A DNA stretch of 43,008 nt, taken from the NCBI GenBank assembly GCA_019912385.1, contig JAIOIW010000029.1, positions 1 to 43,008 on the forward strand, given 5' to 3'. The notes below the pieces were generated by a model, which worked only from the letters and a program-made list of their open reading frames with translations, searched no databases and was not told where the DNA came from. Numbering within the stretch: the stretch's first letter is position 1; each line of letters opens with the position of its first letter. This DNA is from Notoacmeibacter sp. Lineage in GTDB: Bacteria; Pseudomonadota; Alphaproteobacteria; Rhizobiales; Rhizobiaceae. A program made the position numbers and the translations under genes. Of this stretch, positions 1 to 8,567 are shown piece after piece.

Positions 1-55
1 CTTCGGCATTTCGTGGTGGAGGCGCCGGGTACCGCCCCCGGGTCCGAATGGCTTA

Positions 56-460
56 TTACATCGGCCGTTTATCGCCATAGTCAGACAAGCTGACAGGGCG
101 AATATAGGTGCCGGGCGGGCGCATGGAAAGGGGCATTCGCCGGTAATCTGTTCCAGCCGGTACGAGCGACCTCATCTGGTGCATTGCATGGCGGATTGAC
201 CGTCGAGCCGGCCGGCCAGCCTGCCCGGCCAGTCTGCCCGGCACCGGGGTGGTCCGCCGCGGACAAATCATGCGGCAACGCTCCTGCGCGATCGCGATTT
301 TCGCCTTCACCGGCGGCCCCATGGGCGCGAACGCCGTTGCGAGGGCAATCCCCGCACAGACCGCCGGAAACAGGTGCAAGGCCCGGAAAACGTGGCGGGG
401 GGACGGATGCCAGCGACCGGTGCGGCGTGTCCCAAGGTTCGAGCCGGCCATGCGCGCCAT
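56..460 (-). CDS. Possible small exported hypothetical protein (134 aa)
   Basis: This is an open frame of 134 codons with no recognised family. Residues 25-55 hold a hydrophobic stretch (FPAVCAGIALATAFAPMG) after an Arg-rich head, which could be a signal anchor. The rest is Arg/Pro-rich with no motif. The stretch is high in GC, so long chance frames are expected, and competing frames exist on both strands. There is no convincing ribosome binding site. It would be divergent from the SH3b protein at 626. I list it because nothing else explains the first 600 bases, but it may not be a gene. Confidence 0.2.
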   Translation of the reverse strand: MARMAGSNLGTRRTGRWHPSPRHVFRALHLFPAVCAGIALATAFAPMGPPVKAKIAIAQERCRMICPRRTTPVPGRLAGQAGRPARRSIRHAMHQMRSLVPAGTDYRRMPLSMRPPGTYIRPVSLSDYGDKRPM

Positions 461-625
461 TTCGCCGGTCGTTACCGGTGACCGGCTTTGTCCGGCATCG
501 CAATCGCCTGGCCGTCAACTAACCGGCAGTTTCGAAAACCGTGCCGGGGCATGACCAGAACTGGACATTGTTGTGCCAAAAATTTGTGCTCAACTGGAAA
601 TTGTCGACCTGAAGGAGACAGCCCG

Positions 626-2560
626 ATGTTCGTACTACGACGCCTGATTACGCGACTTGCAGTAGCCGGCCTGGTGTTGGCTGCAGCGATATCCATTCCC
701 GGCGGCGCCAGCGCGCAACAGGTTTACGCCAACACAACCGCGAACCTCAACCAACGCGCCGGTCCCGACACGCGCTATCCGGTCCTGGTGGTCGCGCCCC
801 GCGGCGCGGCCGTGACGTTGTTTGGCTGCGTGCGAAACCTGACATGGTGCGATGGGGCCTATCGCGGCTATCGGGGCTGGTTCGCCGCCCGTTACCTCAC
901 CATCCCGTATCGCGGCACGCAGCTCTCCGTGGCGAGTTATGTGCGCTATGCCTATCTCCCCACAGTCGCTTTCAACATCAACACTTACTGGGATCGCTAC
1001 TACCGCGACCGGTCCTTCTATGCTCAGTTGGATGTCTACTCCGGCAGCGGTTCGGTGAATGTTGCCATCGGCTCGTTTTACCGGCCACTTGCGCAGCATG
1101 GTCGCTGGGTGGAGGTGCGCGGACGTTATGTCTGGGTGCCGCATGTCAGCCAGGACTGGCGCCCCTACAGGGACGGCCGCTGGGTCTACACCAACCGGCA
1201 CGGATGGACCTGGGTGTCAAATGAACCATTCGGCTGGGCAACCTACCACTATGGCCGCTGGGCCTATTCGGCGCGCATTGGCTGGTTCTGGGTGCCGGGC
1301 ACCCGATGGGCTCCAGCGTGGGTGGCATGGCGTTCCGACAATGACCATCTCGCCTGGGCACCGCTGCCGCCCGATCCCGCCGATTCGTTCGGAATCAGCT
1401 TCGAGATCTCGTTCGGCAACATACCGAATTACTATTGGAATGCCGTACGCTCACGGGACTTCCAGTCGAACAACATGGAAACCGTGGTGATCGGCGACAA
1501 CAACACCGTCATCAACATCATCAACAACAGCCAGGAAGCCGGCACCGTCAACATCGTCAACAATATCGTCGTCAACAACGATATCGACATTACCTATGTC
1601 GAGGCGGCGACAGGCCAGCCGGTTGCGGTTCGCGAGGTCGCGTTGACGTCGTCCGTACAGGAAAGCGGTCAGCTGAAAGGCGACACGGTGGAAATCTACC
1701 ACCCTGATCCGAAGGAACTGACCCCGACCACGGCGCCGACCGAGGTGGCAACCGAGGAGCAGGTCGCGCAGGAGTCAAGCACGGCCGGCCAGGAGGGCCG
1801 TGAGCCTACGACGGAAGACAGGGTGCCGCCGCCACCAGCGGCGGACCAGGCACAGCCAGAGGTCGCCACGTCGGCGCCTCCCATGGAAGGTGTCGCAATC
1901 GAAGGCGATCTCGCTACGGCTCCCTCCGCGGAAGCGGTGCGCGAAGGTCCGGCGCCGGAAGGCGTCGAGGCTTGCGAGGAAGGCACGATCCGCCAGCCGG
2001 ACGGCAGTTGCGCCGCGCCGGTCGCCGAGGCTCCGCCGGCTGAAGAACTGACACCGGAAACACCGGCCGCCGATGCTCCGCCGCCTGCGGCAGAGGGCCA
2101 GCCGGCGGCCGAAGTACCGGCTGCCCCGGCGGACACGGGACCCTGCCCGGAGGGCACGGTTCGCCAACCGGACGGTCTCTGTGCTGCTCCGGCCGGCGAA
2201 GCACAGCCGGTCCCAGCCCCCGAGACGCAGCCTCAGCCTGAGGCGCAATCGGCGCCTGCACCGGCGCCAGAGACAGTACCTGAACGGGCTCCTGAACCGG
2301 CGCCAGAAGCCGCACCGGCACCTGCTCCAGAGCCAGCGCCAGCGCCCGAACCGGCTCCTGCACCTGCTCCAGAGCCAGCGCCAGCGCCAGAAACCGCACC
2401 GGCACCTGCTCCAGAGCCAGCGCCAGCGCCCGAACCGGCTCCTGCACCGGCGCCGGAGGTTGCGCCGGCGCCTGCTCCCGAGCCAGAACCTCTGCCTCCG
2501 CCACAATGTCCAGAGGGTCAAGTGGTCGGAAAAGACGGCGATTGCGTTGCGCCACAGTAG
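626..2560 (+). CDS. Exported SH3b-domain / YXWV-repeat protein with Pro-Ala-Glu-rich tail
   Basis: The product has 644 aa. The start at 626 is chosen because AAGGAG lies at 612-617 and the first residues form a signal peptide (MFVLRRLITRLAVAGLVLAAA...GASAQ). Residues about 32-100 form a bacterial SH3-like domain (ANLNQRAGPDTRYPVL, GYRGWFAARYL). Residues about 160-290 are rich in Trp/Tyr repeats (GRWVEVRGRYVWVPH, GRWVYTNRHGWTWVSNEPFGWATYHYGRWAY) typical of DUF6600/YXWV-repeat proteins. An Asn/Ile/Val-rich stretch follows. The tail is low-complexity PAPEPAP repeats containing three C-P/E-EG-T/Q-[..]-DG-x-CAAP-like units (about 494, 558 and 633). It is probably periplasmic or cell-wall facing; its function is unknown. 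It is monocistronic and followed by a strong terminator. Confidence 0.85.
   Translation: MFVLRRLITRLAVAGLVLAAAISIPGGASAQQVYANTTANLNQRAGPDTRYPVLVVAPRGAAVTLFGCVRNLTWCDGAYRGYRGWFAARYLTIPYRGTQLSVASYVRYAYLPTVAFNINTYWDRYYRDRSFYAQLDVYSGSGSVNVAIGSFYRPLAQHGRWVEVRGRYVWVPHVSQDWRPYRDGRWVYTNRHGWTWVSNEPFGWATYHYGRWAYSARIGWFWVPGTRWAPAWVAWRSDNDHLAWAPLPPDPADSFGISFEISFGNIPNYYWNAVRSRDFQSNNMETVVIGDNNTVINIINNSQEAGTVNIVNNIVVNNDIDITYVEAATGQPVAVREVALTSSVQESGQLKGDTVEIYHPDPKELTPTTAPTEVATEEQVAQESSTAGQEGREPTTEDRVPPPPAADQAQPEVATSAPPMEGVAIEGDLATAPSAEAVREGPAPEGVEACEEGTIRQPDGSCAAPVAEAPPAEELTPETPAADAPPPAAEGQPAAEVPAAPADTGPCPEGTVRQPDGLCAAPAGEAQPVPAPETQPQPEAQSAPAPAPETVPERAPEPAPEAAPAPAPEPAPAPEPAPAPAPEPAPAPETAPAPAPEPAPAPEPAPAPAPEVAPAPAPEPEPLPPPQCPEGQVVGKDGDCVAPQ
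2311..2448 (+). repeat. 84-bp in-frame tandem repeat in the Pro-Ala-Glu tail
   Basis: The block beginning CGCACCGGCACCTGCTCCAG at 2311 recurs at 2395 with an offset of 84 bp. It stays identical through about 2448 (54 nt) before diverging. The offset is a multiple of three, so the repeat encodes extra PAPEPAPAPEPAP units without breaking the frame. Shorter internal copies (CCTGCTCCAGAGCCAGCGCC) lie in between. Such near-identical repeats can change length by slippage or unequal recombination. Confidence 0.75.
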
Positions 2561-2570
2561 GCAGGATGAA

Positions 2571-2603
2571 GTGGCCGGGCGCGTCGCCCGGCCACTCTCG
2601 TTT
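2571..2603 (+). terminator. Intrinsic terminator after the SH3b protein gene
   Basis: A perfect 10-bp stem, GTGGCCGGGC (2571-2580) with GCCCGGCCAC (2586-2595), encloses a 5-nt loop and is followed by TCTCGTTT. It starts 10 nt after the stop codon at 2560. The stem is very stable; the T tract is short but adequate. Confidence 0.75.
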
Positions 2604-2953
2604 CAGGATACGACAGACACAGATTAAAGATTTCCCGCGCGTCGCAAGACGCATTGGATTCCGGTTTATGACGAAACGGGTGATCCGCCTGACCAGACGA
2701 ACCACCCGCCTCCTTTCAAGGAGCGTTGCGACAACGGCATTCGATTGTCGATGCATTTCCGGATCGGGTCCCGCACCTCATTCTCAATCCGGCCTGACCG
2801 CTTGATGCCCCGCTTGATCCGCTTGGGGAACATGCCTTCAAATATCTGCTTCGCATGCACTCCACCGTGAAGGTTTTGGGCAGGTCCGGCTGTTCGCGCG
2901 TCGCGGGGGCGCGCCATTCGGCTGATCGCCTGCGACACGCCGGGGGTCCGTTT
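2604..2953. other. Intergenic stretch with no supported gene
   Basis: About 350 bases lie between the terminator and the promoter of the OsmC gene. I see no ribosome binding site, repeat or stable RNA fold here. Frames on both strands are short and compositionally like shadows. A minus-strand frame of 123 codons over 2666-3037 overlaps the OsmC start and has no family motif. Confidence 0.5.
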
Positions 2954-2981
2954 TTGTTGCCTGCGGCATGCGTGATATAGT
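2954..2981 (+). promoter_or_regulatory. Candidate sigma-70 promoter for the OsmC gene
   Basis: TTGTTG (2954-2959) and TATAGT (2976-2981) are separated by 16 bp. The predicted start lies about 30 nt upstream of the ATG at 3018, leaving room for the AACCGGAGGG ribosome binding site (about 3000-3009). The -10 box is good; the -35 is only fair. Confidence 0.4.
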
Positions 2982-3017
2982 GACGCCATCGTTTCCGGGA
3001 ACCGGAGGGAACGTATC

Positions 3018-3521
3018 ATGGACCTCGAAACGCTCAAGGCATTACAGGCGCCGCTGAAACAACGCTACCGCGACGATCCGGAGAGCGCGGTCATAACGCT
3101 CAGGGCCACCGGGACGACCGACGACAGCAACATCGCCTGCAAGGTGGATACCGGCCGGGCGCTTGCGGTCGCGGGCCTGCACCCGGCAACAGGTGGCAGC
3201 GGGATGGAACTCTGCTCGGGCGACATGGTGCTGGAGGCGTTGGTGGCTTGCGCCGGGGTGACGTTGAAAGCGGTCGCGACCGCGCTGGAGTTCGGCCTCG
3301 ACGGAGCAAGGATCACCGCCGAGGGCGACCTCGATTTCCGCGGTACGCTCGGCGTGGCGAAGGGTGCGCCTGTGGGATTCCGCGCGATCAGGCTCGATTT
3401 CGATCTCGACACGCAAGAACCTGAAGACCGGATCGCCACGCTGCTGAAACTGACGGAACGCTATTGTGTCGTGTTCCAGACGATCAACGGCACGCCGGAA
3501 CTGAGCGTGCGCGCAGTTTGA
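3018..3521 (+). CDS. OsmC/Ohr-family peroxidase-like protein
   Basis: The product has 167 aa, a usual length for the OsmC family. Members reduce organic and fatty-acid hydroperoxides with a pair of cysteines. The sequence keeps both: Cys78 in [13 protein letters not shown], on the long central helix, and Cys150 in [10 protein letters not shown] near the C-terminus. The N-terminal part is a beta-rich half ending around residue 110 ([29 protein letters not shown]). It is preceded by GGAGGG at a normal distance. No OsmC subgroup can be assigned by eye, and no regulator gene is adjacent. It is probably cytoplasmic. thyA follows after about 100 bp. Confidence 0.85.
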   Translation: MDLETLKALQAPLKQRYRDDPESAVITLRATGTTDDSNIACKVDTGRALAVAGLHPATGGSGMELCSGDMVLEALVACAGVTLKAVATALEFGLDGARITAEGDLDFRGTLGVAKGAPVGFRAIRLDFDLDTQEPEDRIATLLKLTERYCVVFQTINGTPELSVRAV

Positions 3522-3627
3522 CCGGGGTGTCCACAGCAGGATCGCGCTGCTGTCGCGCGGCAGTGTGGCGGATCGCGCGCGATGCTGTAAAATCGCGGCG
3601 GAATCAGAGCGGACGCGGACAGGGATC

Positions 3628-4422
3628 ATGCGGCAATATCTCGATTTTCTCTCCCATGTGCTCGACAACGGCGTCGACCGCGGCGACCGCACGGGAACGG
3701 GCACGCGCGCGGTGTTCGGCCACCAGATGCGGTTCGACCTGGAGAAGGGCTTTCCGGTGCTCACCACCAAGAAGCTGCATCTCAAGTCGATCATCCACGA
3801 ATTGCTGTGGTTTGTCGCCGGCGACACCAACATCAAATATCTCAATGACCAGGGCGTGACGATCTGGGACGAGTGGGCCGACGAGAACGGCGATCTCGGC
3901 CCGGTCTACGGCAAGCAGTGGCGCTCCTGGCCGGACGGGAAAGGCGGGACGATCGACCAGTTGGCCAATGTCGTCAGCCAGATCCGCGACAATCCCAATT
4001 CGCGCCGCCTGATCGTCTCGGCCTGGAACCCGGCGGAAGTGGACGAAATGGCGCTGCCGCCGTGCCACTGCCTGTTCCAGTTCCATGTCGCCGACGGCCG
4101 GCTCTCCTGCCAGCTCTACCAGCGCTCCGCCGACATTTTCCTCGGCGTGCCGTTCAACATCGCCTCCTATGCGCTGCTGACCATGATGGTGGCGCAGGTG
4201 ACCGGGCTGAAACCGGGCGAATTCGTGCATACGTTCGGCGACGCGCATCTCTACCACAATCATTTCGACCAGGCCCGCGAGCAACTGACGCGCATTCCCG
4301 GCCGGCTGCCGAAGATGAAGCTCAATGAGGCAGCGAGCGACCTGTTCGCCTTCCGCTTCGAGGATTTCGAGCTGGTCGGCTACGAGGCGGCGCCGACGAT
4401 CAAGGCGCCGATCGCGGTTTGA
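3628..4422 (+). CDS. thyA: Thymidylate synthase ThyA
   Basis: The enzyme converts dUMP and 5,10-methylenetetrahydrofolate to dTMP and dihydrofolate. It has 264 aa from the ATG at 3628, matching the length of E. coli ThyA; the frame is open further upstream but the conserved [15 protein letters not shown] begins here. The catalytic cysteine is Cys146 in LPPCHC. Also visible are the folate/dUMP elements DRTGTGT (20-26), [12 protein letters not shown] (124-135), [20 protein letters not shown] and the C-terminal AP(I)AV end. The dihydrofolate produced is recycled by FolA, encoded 1.1 kb downstream in the same direction. Nothing unusual is seen. Confidence 0.98.
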   Translation: MRQYLDFLSHVLDNGVDRGDRTGTGTRAVFGHQMRFDLEKGFPVLTTKKLHLKSIIHELLWFVAGDTNIKYLNDQGVTIWDEWADENGDLGPVYGKQWRSWPDGKGGTIDQLANVVSQIRDNPNSRRLIVSAWNPAEVDEMALPPCHCLFQFHVADGRLSCQLYQRSADIFLGVPFNIASYALLTMMVAQVTGLKPGEFVHTFGDAHLYHNHFDQAREQLTRIPGRLPKMKLNEAASDLFAFRFEDFELVGYEAAPTIKAPIAV

Positions 4423-4497
4423 CAAGCGTCATTCCTTCGCGCCGTATCGCGCGGTAAGGCTGTTGCGATTCCTTATCCGTATTGGTGGAGAACGGCC

Positions 4498-5493
4498 ATG
4501 AGAGTCCTTTCCCTTGCCGCCTTGCTTGTCGCGGGCGTTTGCGCGGCGCTCCCGGTGCAGGCCAATGATTCCGTCGCCGAGATCGGCGCGGGCGGGATCG
4601 TGCTCGGGCGCAGCAACGAAATCCGGCTGGAACGCGAGGACCTGTTCATCTCGCGCGACCTGGTGACGGTCGACTACGTGTTTCGCAACGAGGGCGAAAC
4701 GGACATCGAAACGCTGGTCGCGTTCCCGATGCCGGCGATCGCCGGCTACTACGAGGGCGACGTTGCCGTCCCCGACATGGAGAGCGACAATTTCCTAGGG
4801 TTCTCGGTGACGCATGACGGCGCGGCGGTCACGCCGCAGTTGCAGCAGCGCGCGGTTGCCGCGGGCGTGGACGTGACCGGCGAATTGCTGGCGCAGGGCG
4901 TGCCGCTGATCCCGTTCGCGGAACGCACGACGCAGAGCCTCGAGGCGCTTGGCGACGACGTGGCCGCCGACTGGCAGGCGCGCGGGCTGATCCAAGAGGA
5001 GGTCTGGGATGCGGGCAAGGGGCCGGAACGGCACCGTTTCGCGCGATGGGAACTGCATTCGGTCTACTGGTGGAAAGCGGTTTTTCCGGCCGGCCGGCCC
5101 GTCCGCGTCTCGCACCGCTACCGCCCGGCGGTCGGCGCCACGGCGGGACTGAGTTTCTACTGGGATGGCCAGCGCGGCGACGCCTGGGATTTCTACGCGG
5201 ACAAATATTGCATTGACAGCGCCTTCGAGAAGGCGATGGCGCGGGCCAGCAGCGCCGAGCCGGGGCTGTTCGAAAGCCGGATCGACTATATCCTGACGTC
5301 GGGCGGCAACTGGGCAAGCGGCACGATCGGCACGTTTCACCTGACCGTCGACAAGGGCTCGACGTCGAACCTCGTGTCTTTTTGCGGTGAGGGCGTGAAG
5401 AAAACCGGTCCGACACGCTTCGAAATGACCGTGCAGGACTTTTATCCGGAGCGCGACGTTCATATCTTGTTGCTGGAACGCATCGAGCAATAG
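4498..5493 (+). CDS. DUF4424 family exported protein
   Basis: The product has 331 aa. A signal peptide (MRVLSLAALLVAGVCAALPVQA) with probable cleavage after residue 22 places it in the periplasm. The body matches my memory of DUF4424: an early ...LVTVDYVFRNEGETDIETLVAFPMPAI section, a central ARWELHSVYWWKAVFPAGRPVRVSHRYRPAVG section and a late GTFHLTVDKGSTSNLVSFCGEGVKK section. Cysteines at the C-terminal half (KYCID, SFCGEG) could form a disulfide. The biochemical role of the family is not known to me. It lies between thyA and folA, and GGAGAACGG precedes the ATG. Confidence 0.8.
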   Translation: MRVLSLAALLVAGVCAALPVQANDSVAEIGAGGIVLGRSNEIRLEREDLFISRDLVTVDYVFRNEGETDIETLVAFPMPAIAGYYEGDVAVPDMESDNFLGFSVTHDGAAVTPQLQQRAVAAGVDVTGELLAQGVPLIPFAERTTQSLEALGDDVAADWQARGLIQEEVWDAGKGPERHRFARWELHSVYWWKAVFPAGRPVRVSHRYRPAVGATAGLSFYWDGQRGDAWDFYADKYCIDSAFEKAMARASSAEPGLFESRIDYILTSGGNWASGTIGTFHLTVDKGSTSNLVSFCGEGVKKTGPTRFEMTVQDFYPERDVHILLLERIEQ

Positions 5494-5535
5494 GCGGGAC
5501 CTGATCCGCCGCGAACGCAAGGAAAAGCCTCCGAC

Positions 5536-6054
5536 ATGACGGTCTTGACGGTCACGCTGGTCGCCGCGGTCTCTCAAAACAGCGTCATCGGCCGCGATGG
5601 CGGGCTGCCATGGCGGCTTTCGGGCGATCTCAAGCGTTTCAAGGCCGATACGATGGGCAAACCGATCATCATGGGGCGCAAGACGTTCCAATCGATCGGG
5701 CGTGCCCTTCCGGGGCGAGCAAACATCGTCGTCACGCGCGATGGCGGGCTGGCCGGACAAGGCGTCGACGTGGCGGGTTCTGTCGACGAGGCGCTGACGC
5801 TGGCCGATGTCAGGGCGCGCTGTTCCGGTGCCGGCGAGATCTGCGTCATCGGCGGCGGCGAGATCTACTGCCAGACTTTCGGGCGCGCCGACAGGCTGCT
5901 CATTACGCGTGTTCTGGCCGAAATCGAGGGCGATACGGTGTTTCCGGCGATCGATCCGGGCGAATGGGTCCTGGCGCACTCCCAGGCACACGACGCCGGC
6001 GAGCGCGACAGCCATCCCACGCGCTACGAGGTTTGGCACCGCAAACAACAGTGA
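5536..6054 (+). CDS. folA: Dihydrofolate reductase FolA
   Basis: The 172-aa enzyme reduces dihydrofolate to tetrahydrofolate with NADPH, closing the cycle with ThyA. Expected features are in order: VAAVSQNSVIGRDGGLPWRLSGDLKRFK with the substrate-binding acidic residue in the GDL helix, IIMGRKTFQSIGRALPGRANIVVTR, and ICVIGGGEIYCQTFGRADRLLITR carrying the NADPH-binding GGG motif. The start at 5536 has AAGGAAAA upstream (about 5519). The stop is followed by a GC stretch and seven T residues (6065-6070), a weak possible terminator. Confidence 0.97.
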   Translation: MTVLTVTLVAAVSQNSVIGRDGGLPWRLSGDLKRFKADTMGKPIIMGRKTFQSIGRALPGRANIVVTRDGGLAGQGVDVAGSVDEALTLADVRARCSGAGEICVIGGGEIYCQTFGRADRLLITRVLAEIEGDTVFPAIDPGEWVLAHSQAHDAGERDSHPTRYEVWHRKQQ

Positions 6055-6113
6055 TCGCGGGGCTTTTTTTGAAATTTGTGGGGGCTTGCGGCGATCTGGT
6101 TTGGTCGCGCGCG

Positions 6114-6142
6114 TTGAAAGCGGCCCTCGGCATCCCTATAAC
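6114..6142 (+). promoter_or_regulatory. Sigma-70-like promoter for hflKC
   Basis: TTGAAA (6114-6119) and TATAAC (6137-6142) are separated by exactly 17 bp. The inferred start near 6149 leaves about a 50-nt leader before the hflK ATG at 6200, with GGGAAGAGGAG as the ribosome binding site. Both boxes are close to consensus, which is notable in this GC-rich DNA. Confidence 0.65.
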
Positions 6143-6199
6143 GTCAGTCAAGGCCCGAGACGGGCGCAAACACGATTCCCTGCGGGAAGAGGAGATTGA

Positions 6200-7300
6200 A
6201 TGCCCTGGAGCAATCAAGGTGGAGGCGGTGGCCCATGGGGCGGCGGCAACAATGGTGGCGGACCATGGGGTCAGGGCGGCGGTCCGCAGGGACCGCGCGG
6301 CCCGCAAGGCTCGCCGCCTGATCTGGAAGATATCATCCGCAAGGGACAGGACCGTCTGAGGCGGGCGCTGCCCGGTGGCGGCGGCGCAAGCCCCGCGCTG
6401 TTCGGCGTTGTCGCGCTCGGTCTGATCGCGCTTTGGGCGTTCAAGGCGGTCTATACCGTGCAGCCCGATGAACTGGGTGTCGAACTGCGGTTCGGGAAGC
6501 CGAAGGACGAGATCTCCGAGCCGGGGCTTCATTTCCATTTCTGGCCGATCGAGACGGTCGAAATCGCCAATATCTCCGAGAAGCTCATCAATATCGGCGG
6601 CGGCGGTACGCGCAATTCGGCGGGCCTGATGCTGTCGGGCGACCAGAACATCGTCGACGTGCAGTTCTCGGTTGCCTACCAGGTCGCCAATCCGCGCGAC
6701 TATCTCTTCAACGTCGCCGCGCCGGACGCCGTGCTGCAGCAGGTCGCAGAAAGCGCGGTGCGCGAGGTGGTCGGCAGGCGTCCCGCGCAGGACATTTTCC
6801 GCGACGACCGCCAGGGCATTGCCGACAATGTCCGCCAGGTGGCCCAGCAAACGATGGACGACTATTCATCCGGCATCGTCATCAACGCGATCTCGATCGA
6901 GGATGCCGCACCGCCGCGCGAGGTGGCCGACGCGTTCGACGAGGTGCAGCGCGCTGAACAGGACGAGGACAAGTTCGTCGAGGAAGCCAACCGGTACTCC
7001 AACCAGAAGCTCGGCGCAGCCCGGGGCGAGGCCGCCCAGGTTCGCGAGGACGCGGCCGCGTACAAGGACCGCGTGGTCAAGGAAGCCGAGGGTGAGGCGC
7101 AACGGTTCATCTCCGTTTACGATGAATACGCCAAGGCTCCGGACGTGACGCGCAAGCGGCTGTTCCTGGAGACGATGGAAAAAGTGTTGGGGGATTCCAG
7201 CAAGGTGATCATTGAACAGGGCCAGGACAGCCAGGGCGTGGTTCCCTACCTGCCGCTCAACGAACTGATGAAGAACAGCAGCACCGGGGGGGACAAGTGA
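6200..7300 (+). CDS. hflK: HflK, SPFH-domain subunit of the HflKC complex
   Basis: The product has 366 aa. The N-terminus is Gly/Pro/Trp-rich and cytoplasmic (MPWSNQGGGGGPWGGGNNGG...), followed by one membrane segment at about 68-86 (ALFGVVALGLIALWAFKAVY). A band-7/SPFH domain follows (VQPDELGVELRFGKPKDEISEPGLHFHFWPIETVEI), then a long charged helix (about 240-320). HflK and HflC form a large inner-membrane assembly around the FtsH protease and modulate it. The neighbouring hflC overlaps by one base, so the two are co-translated. The GXXG-rich head is typical of alphaproteobacterial HflK. Confidence 0.96.
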   Translation: MPWSNQGGGGGPWGGGNNGGGPWGQGGGPQGPRGPQGSPPDLEDIIRKGQDRLRRALPGGGGASPALFGVVALGLIALWAFKAVYTVQPDELGVELRFGKPKDEISEPGLHFHFWPIETVEIANISEKLINIGGGGTRNSAGLMLSGDQNIVDVQFSVAYQVANPRDYLFNVAAPDAVLQQVAESAVREVVGRRPAQDIFRDDRQGIADNVRQVAQQTMDDYSSGIVINAISIEDAAPPREVADAFDEVQRAEQDEDKFVEEANRYSNQKLGAARGEAAQVREDAAAYKDRVVKEAEGEAQRFISVYDEYAKAPDVTRKRLFLETMEKVLGDSSKVIIEQGQDSQGVVPYLPLNELMKNSSTGGDK

Positions 7301-8223
7301 TGAGCAATCGTCTGCCAATCATCGGCATCATCGCCGTATTCATCGTCTTCCTGGTCTATTCCTCGATCTTCGTGGTCAACGAGCGCCAGCAGGCGATCGT
7401 GTTGCGCTTCGGGGAGATCGTCAAAGTGGAAAAGGAGCCGGGGCTCTATTTCAAGCTTCCTTTCGCATTTGCCGGCGCCGACAGCGTGCAACTGATCGAG
7501 GACCGTATCCTGCGCTTCGATCTGGAAGACATCCGTGTCCAGGTTTCCGGCGGCAAGTTCTACGTTGTCGATGCCTTCGTGACGTACCGCATCGACGAGC
7601 CTCGTGTTTTCCGGCAGACCGTTTCGGGCAGCGTGCTGCTGGCCGAACAGCGGTTGCGCACGCGCCTGGATGCCGCGCTTCGCCGGGTTTACGGACAGCG
7701 CGGGTTCGAAGCGGCGTTGTCCGAGGAGCGCGGGGAAATGATGCGCGAGGTCGCGACACAGTTGCGACCCGATGCCATCTCGCTCGGCATGGCGATCAAG
7801 GACGTGCGTATCCGCCGTACCGACCTGACAGCCGAAGTCTCGCAGCAGACCTTCGACCGCATGAAGGCGGAGCGCCTGGCAGAAGCCGAGCGCCTGCGCG
7901 CGCGCGGCCGTGAAGCTGCACAACGCATCAAGGCACGCGCCGACCGCCAGGTGGTCGAAATCATAGCCGAGGCGAGGCGCGAATCCGAGATCCTGCGCGG
8001 CGAAGGCGAAGCCGAGCGCAACCGCGTCTTTGCCGACGCCTTCTCCAGGGACCCCGAATTCTTCGAGTTCTATCGCTCGATGTCCGCCTATGTGCAGGCG
8101 CTCGTGAATACGGGGACGACGATGGTGTTGTCGCCGGACTCGGAGTTCTTCCGCTATTTCCGCGATGCGACGGGAGCGGATGGGGGTTCCGAACGCAAAC
8201 GCGACGTGGCGCCGGCCCAATAG
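7300..8223 (+). CDS. hflC: HflC, SPFH-domain partner of HflK
   Basis: The product is 307 aa from the ATG at 7300; a GTG one codon earlier is possible but lies inside the hflK stop. An N-terminal membrane segment (IIGIIAVFIVFLVYSSIFVV) is followed by the SPFH domain (NERQQAIVLRFGEIVKVEKEPGLYFKLPF) and a charged helical region (MKAERLAEAERLRARGREAAQRIKARADRQ). The C-terminal FYRSMSAYVQAL...SPDSEFFRYF is characteristic of HflC. TGATG coupling to hflK ensures stoichiometric production. It acts in the periplasmic/inner-membrane FtsH supercomplex. Confidence 0.96.
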   Translation: MSNRLPIIGIIAVFIVFLVYSSIFVVNERQQAIVLRFGEIVKVEKEPGLYFKLPFAFAGADSVQLIEDRILRFDLEDIRVQVSGGKFYVVDAFVTYRIDEPRVFRQTVSGSVLLAEQRLRTRLDAALRRVYGQRGFEAALSEERGEMMREVATQLRPDAISLGMAIKDVRIRRTDLTAEVSQQTFDRMKAERLAEAERLRARGREAAQRIKARADRQVVEIIAEARRESEILRGEGEAERNRVFADAFSRDPEFFEFYRSMSAYVQALVNTGTTMVLSPDSEFFRYFRDATGADGGSERKRDVAPAQ

Positions 8224-8262
8224 GCCGGGCCGTTTCCTGACCTTGAAAGGGCGGCTCGCGCC

Positions 8263-8448
8263 ATGACCGACTTTATTGCCGCCCTCGGACTCCTGCTGGT
8301 GTTCGAGGGCGTTCTCTACAGCGGGTTCCCGGCGGCCGCGCGCCGACTGGCCGCGCAAATGACACAGTTGCCCGACAACGCGCTGCGCACGGCCGGCATC
8401 GTCGCAATGGTCGCGGGCGTGGCACTGGTCTGGCTGGTTCGCGGATAA
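8263..8448 (+). CDS. DUF2065 family small membrane protein
   Basis: The product has 61 aa and two predicted membrane helices (FIAALGLLLVFEGVLYSGF and LRTAGIVAMVAGVALVWLV). Small DUF2065 proteins are commonly encoded next to hflC, which supports the call. It starts 39 bp after hflC, with GAAAGGGCGG upstream of the ATG. Its function is unknown; it may be an accessory of the HflKC-FtsH assembly, but that is inferred from position only. Confidence 0.85.
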   Translation: MTDFIAALGLLLVFEGVLYSGFPAAARRLAAQMTQLPDNALRTAGIVAMVAGVALVWLVRG

Positions 8449-8567
8449 CGCGATTGTCAGGTGCGCGATGCGCCGGAAGCCTGTGCAACGGCATAATTGC
8501 GCCCTAATATGCTCCCGATATGGCCGTCAGGCCGATGCATCAGCCGGCCATGAAAGGCTTCGAAGAC

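Noticed and set aside
1775-2756. Long minus-strand frames over the tail of the SH3b protein gene
   Set aside because: They are antisense shadows of the Pro-Ala-Glu repeat codons; the repetitive Leu/Ala/Gln or Arg-rich products mirror the plus-strand repeat.
2666-3037. Minus-strand open frame of 123 codons before the OsmC gene
   Set aside because: It overlaps the OsmC promoter and start codon, has no ribosome binding site and no family-like motif; high GC makes such frames common.
6055-6070. Terminator after folA
   Set aside because: A run of seven T residues follows, but only a 4-bp CCGC/GCGG stem with a 14-nt loop can be drawn, too weak to call.
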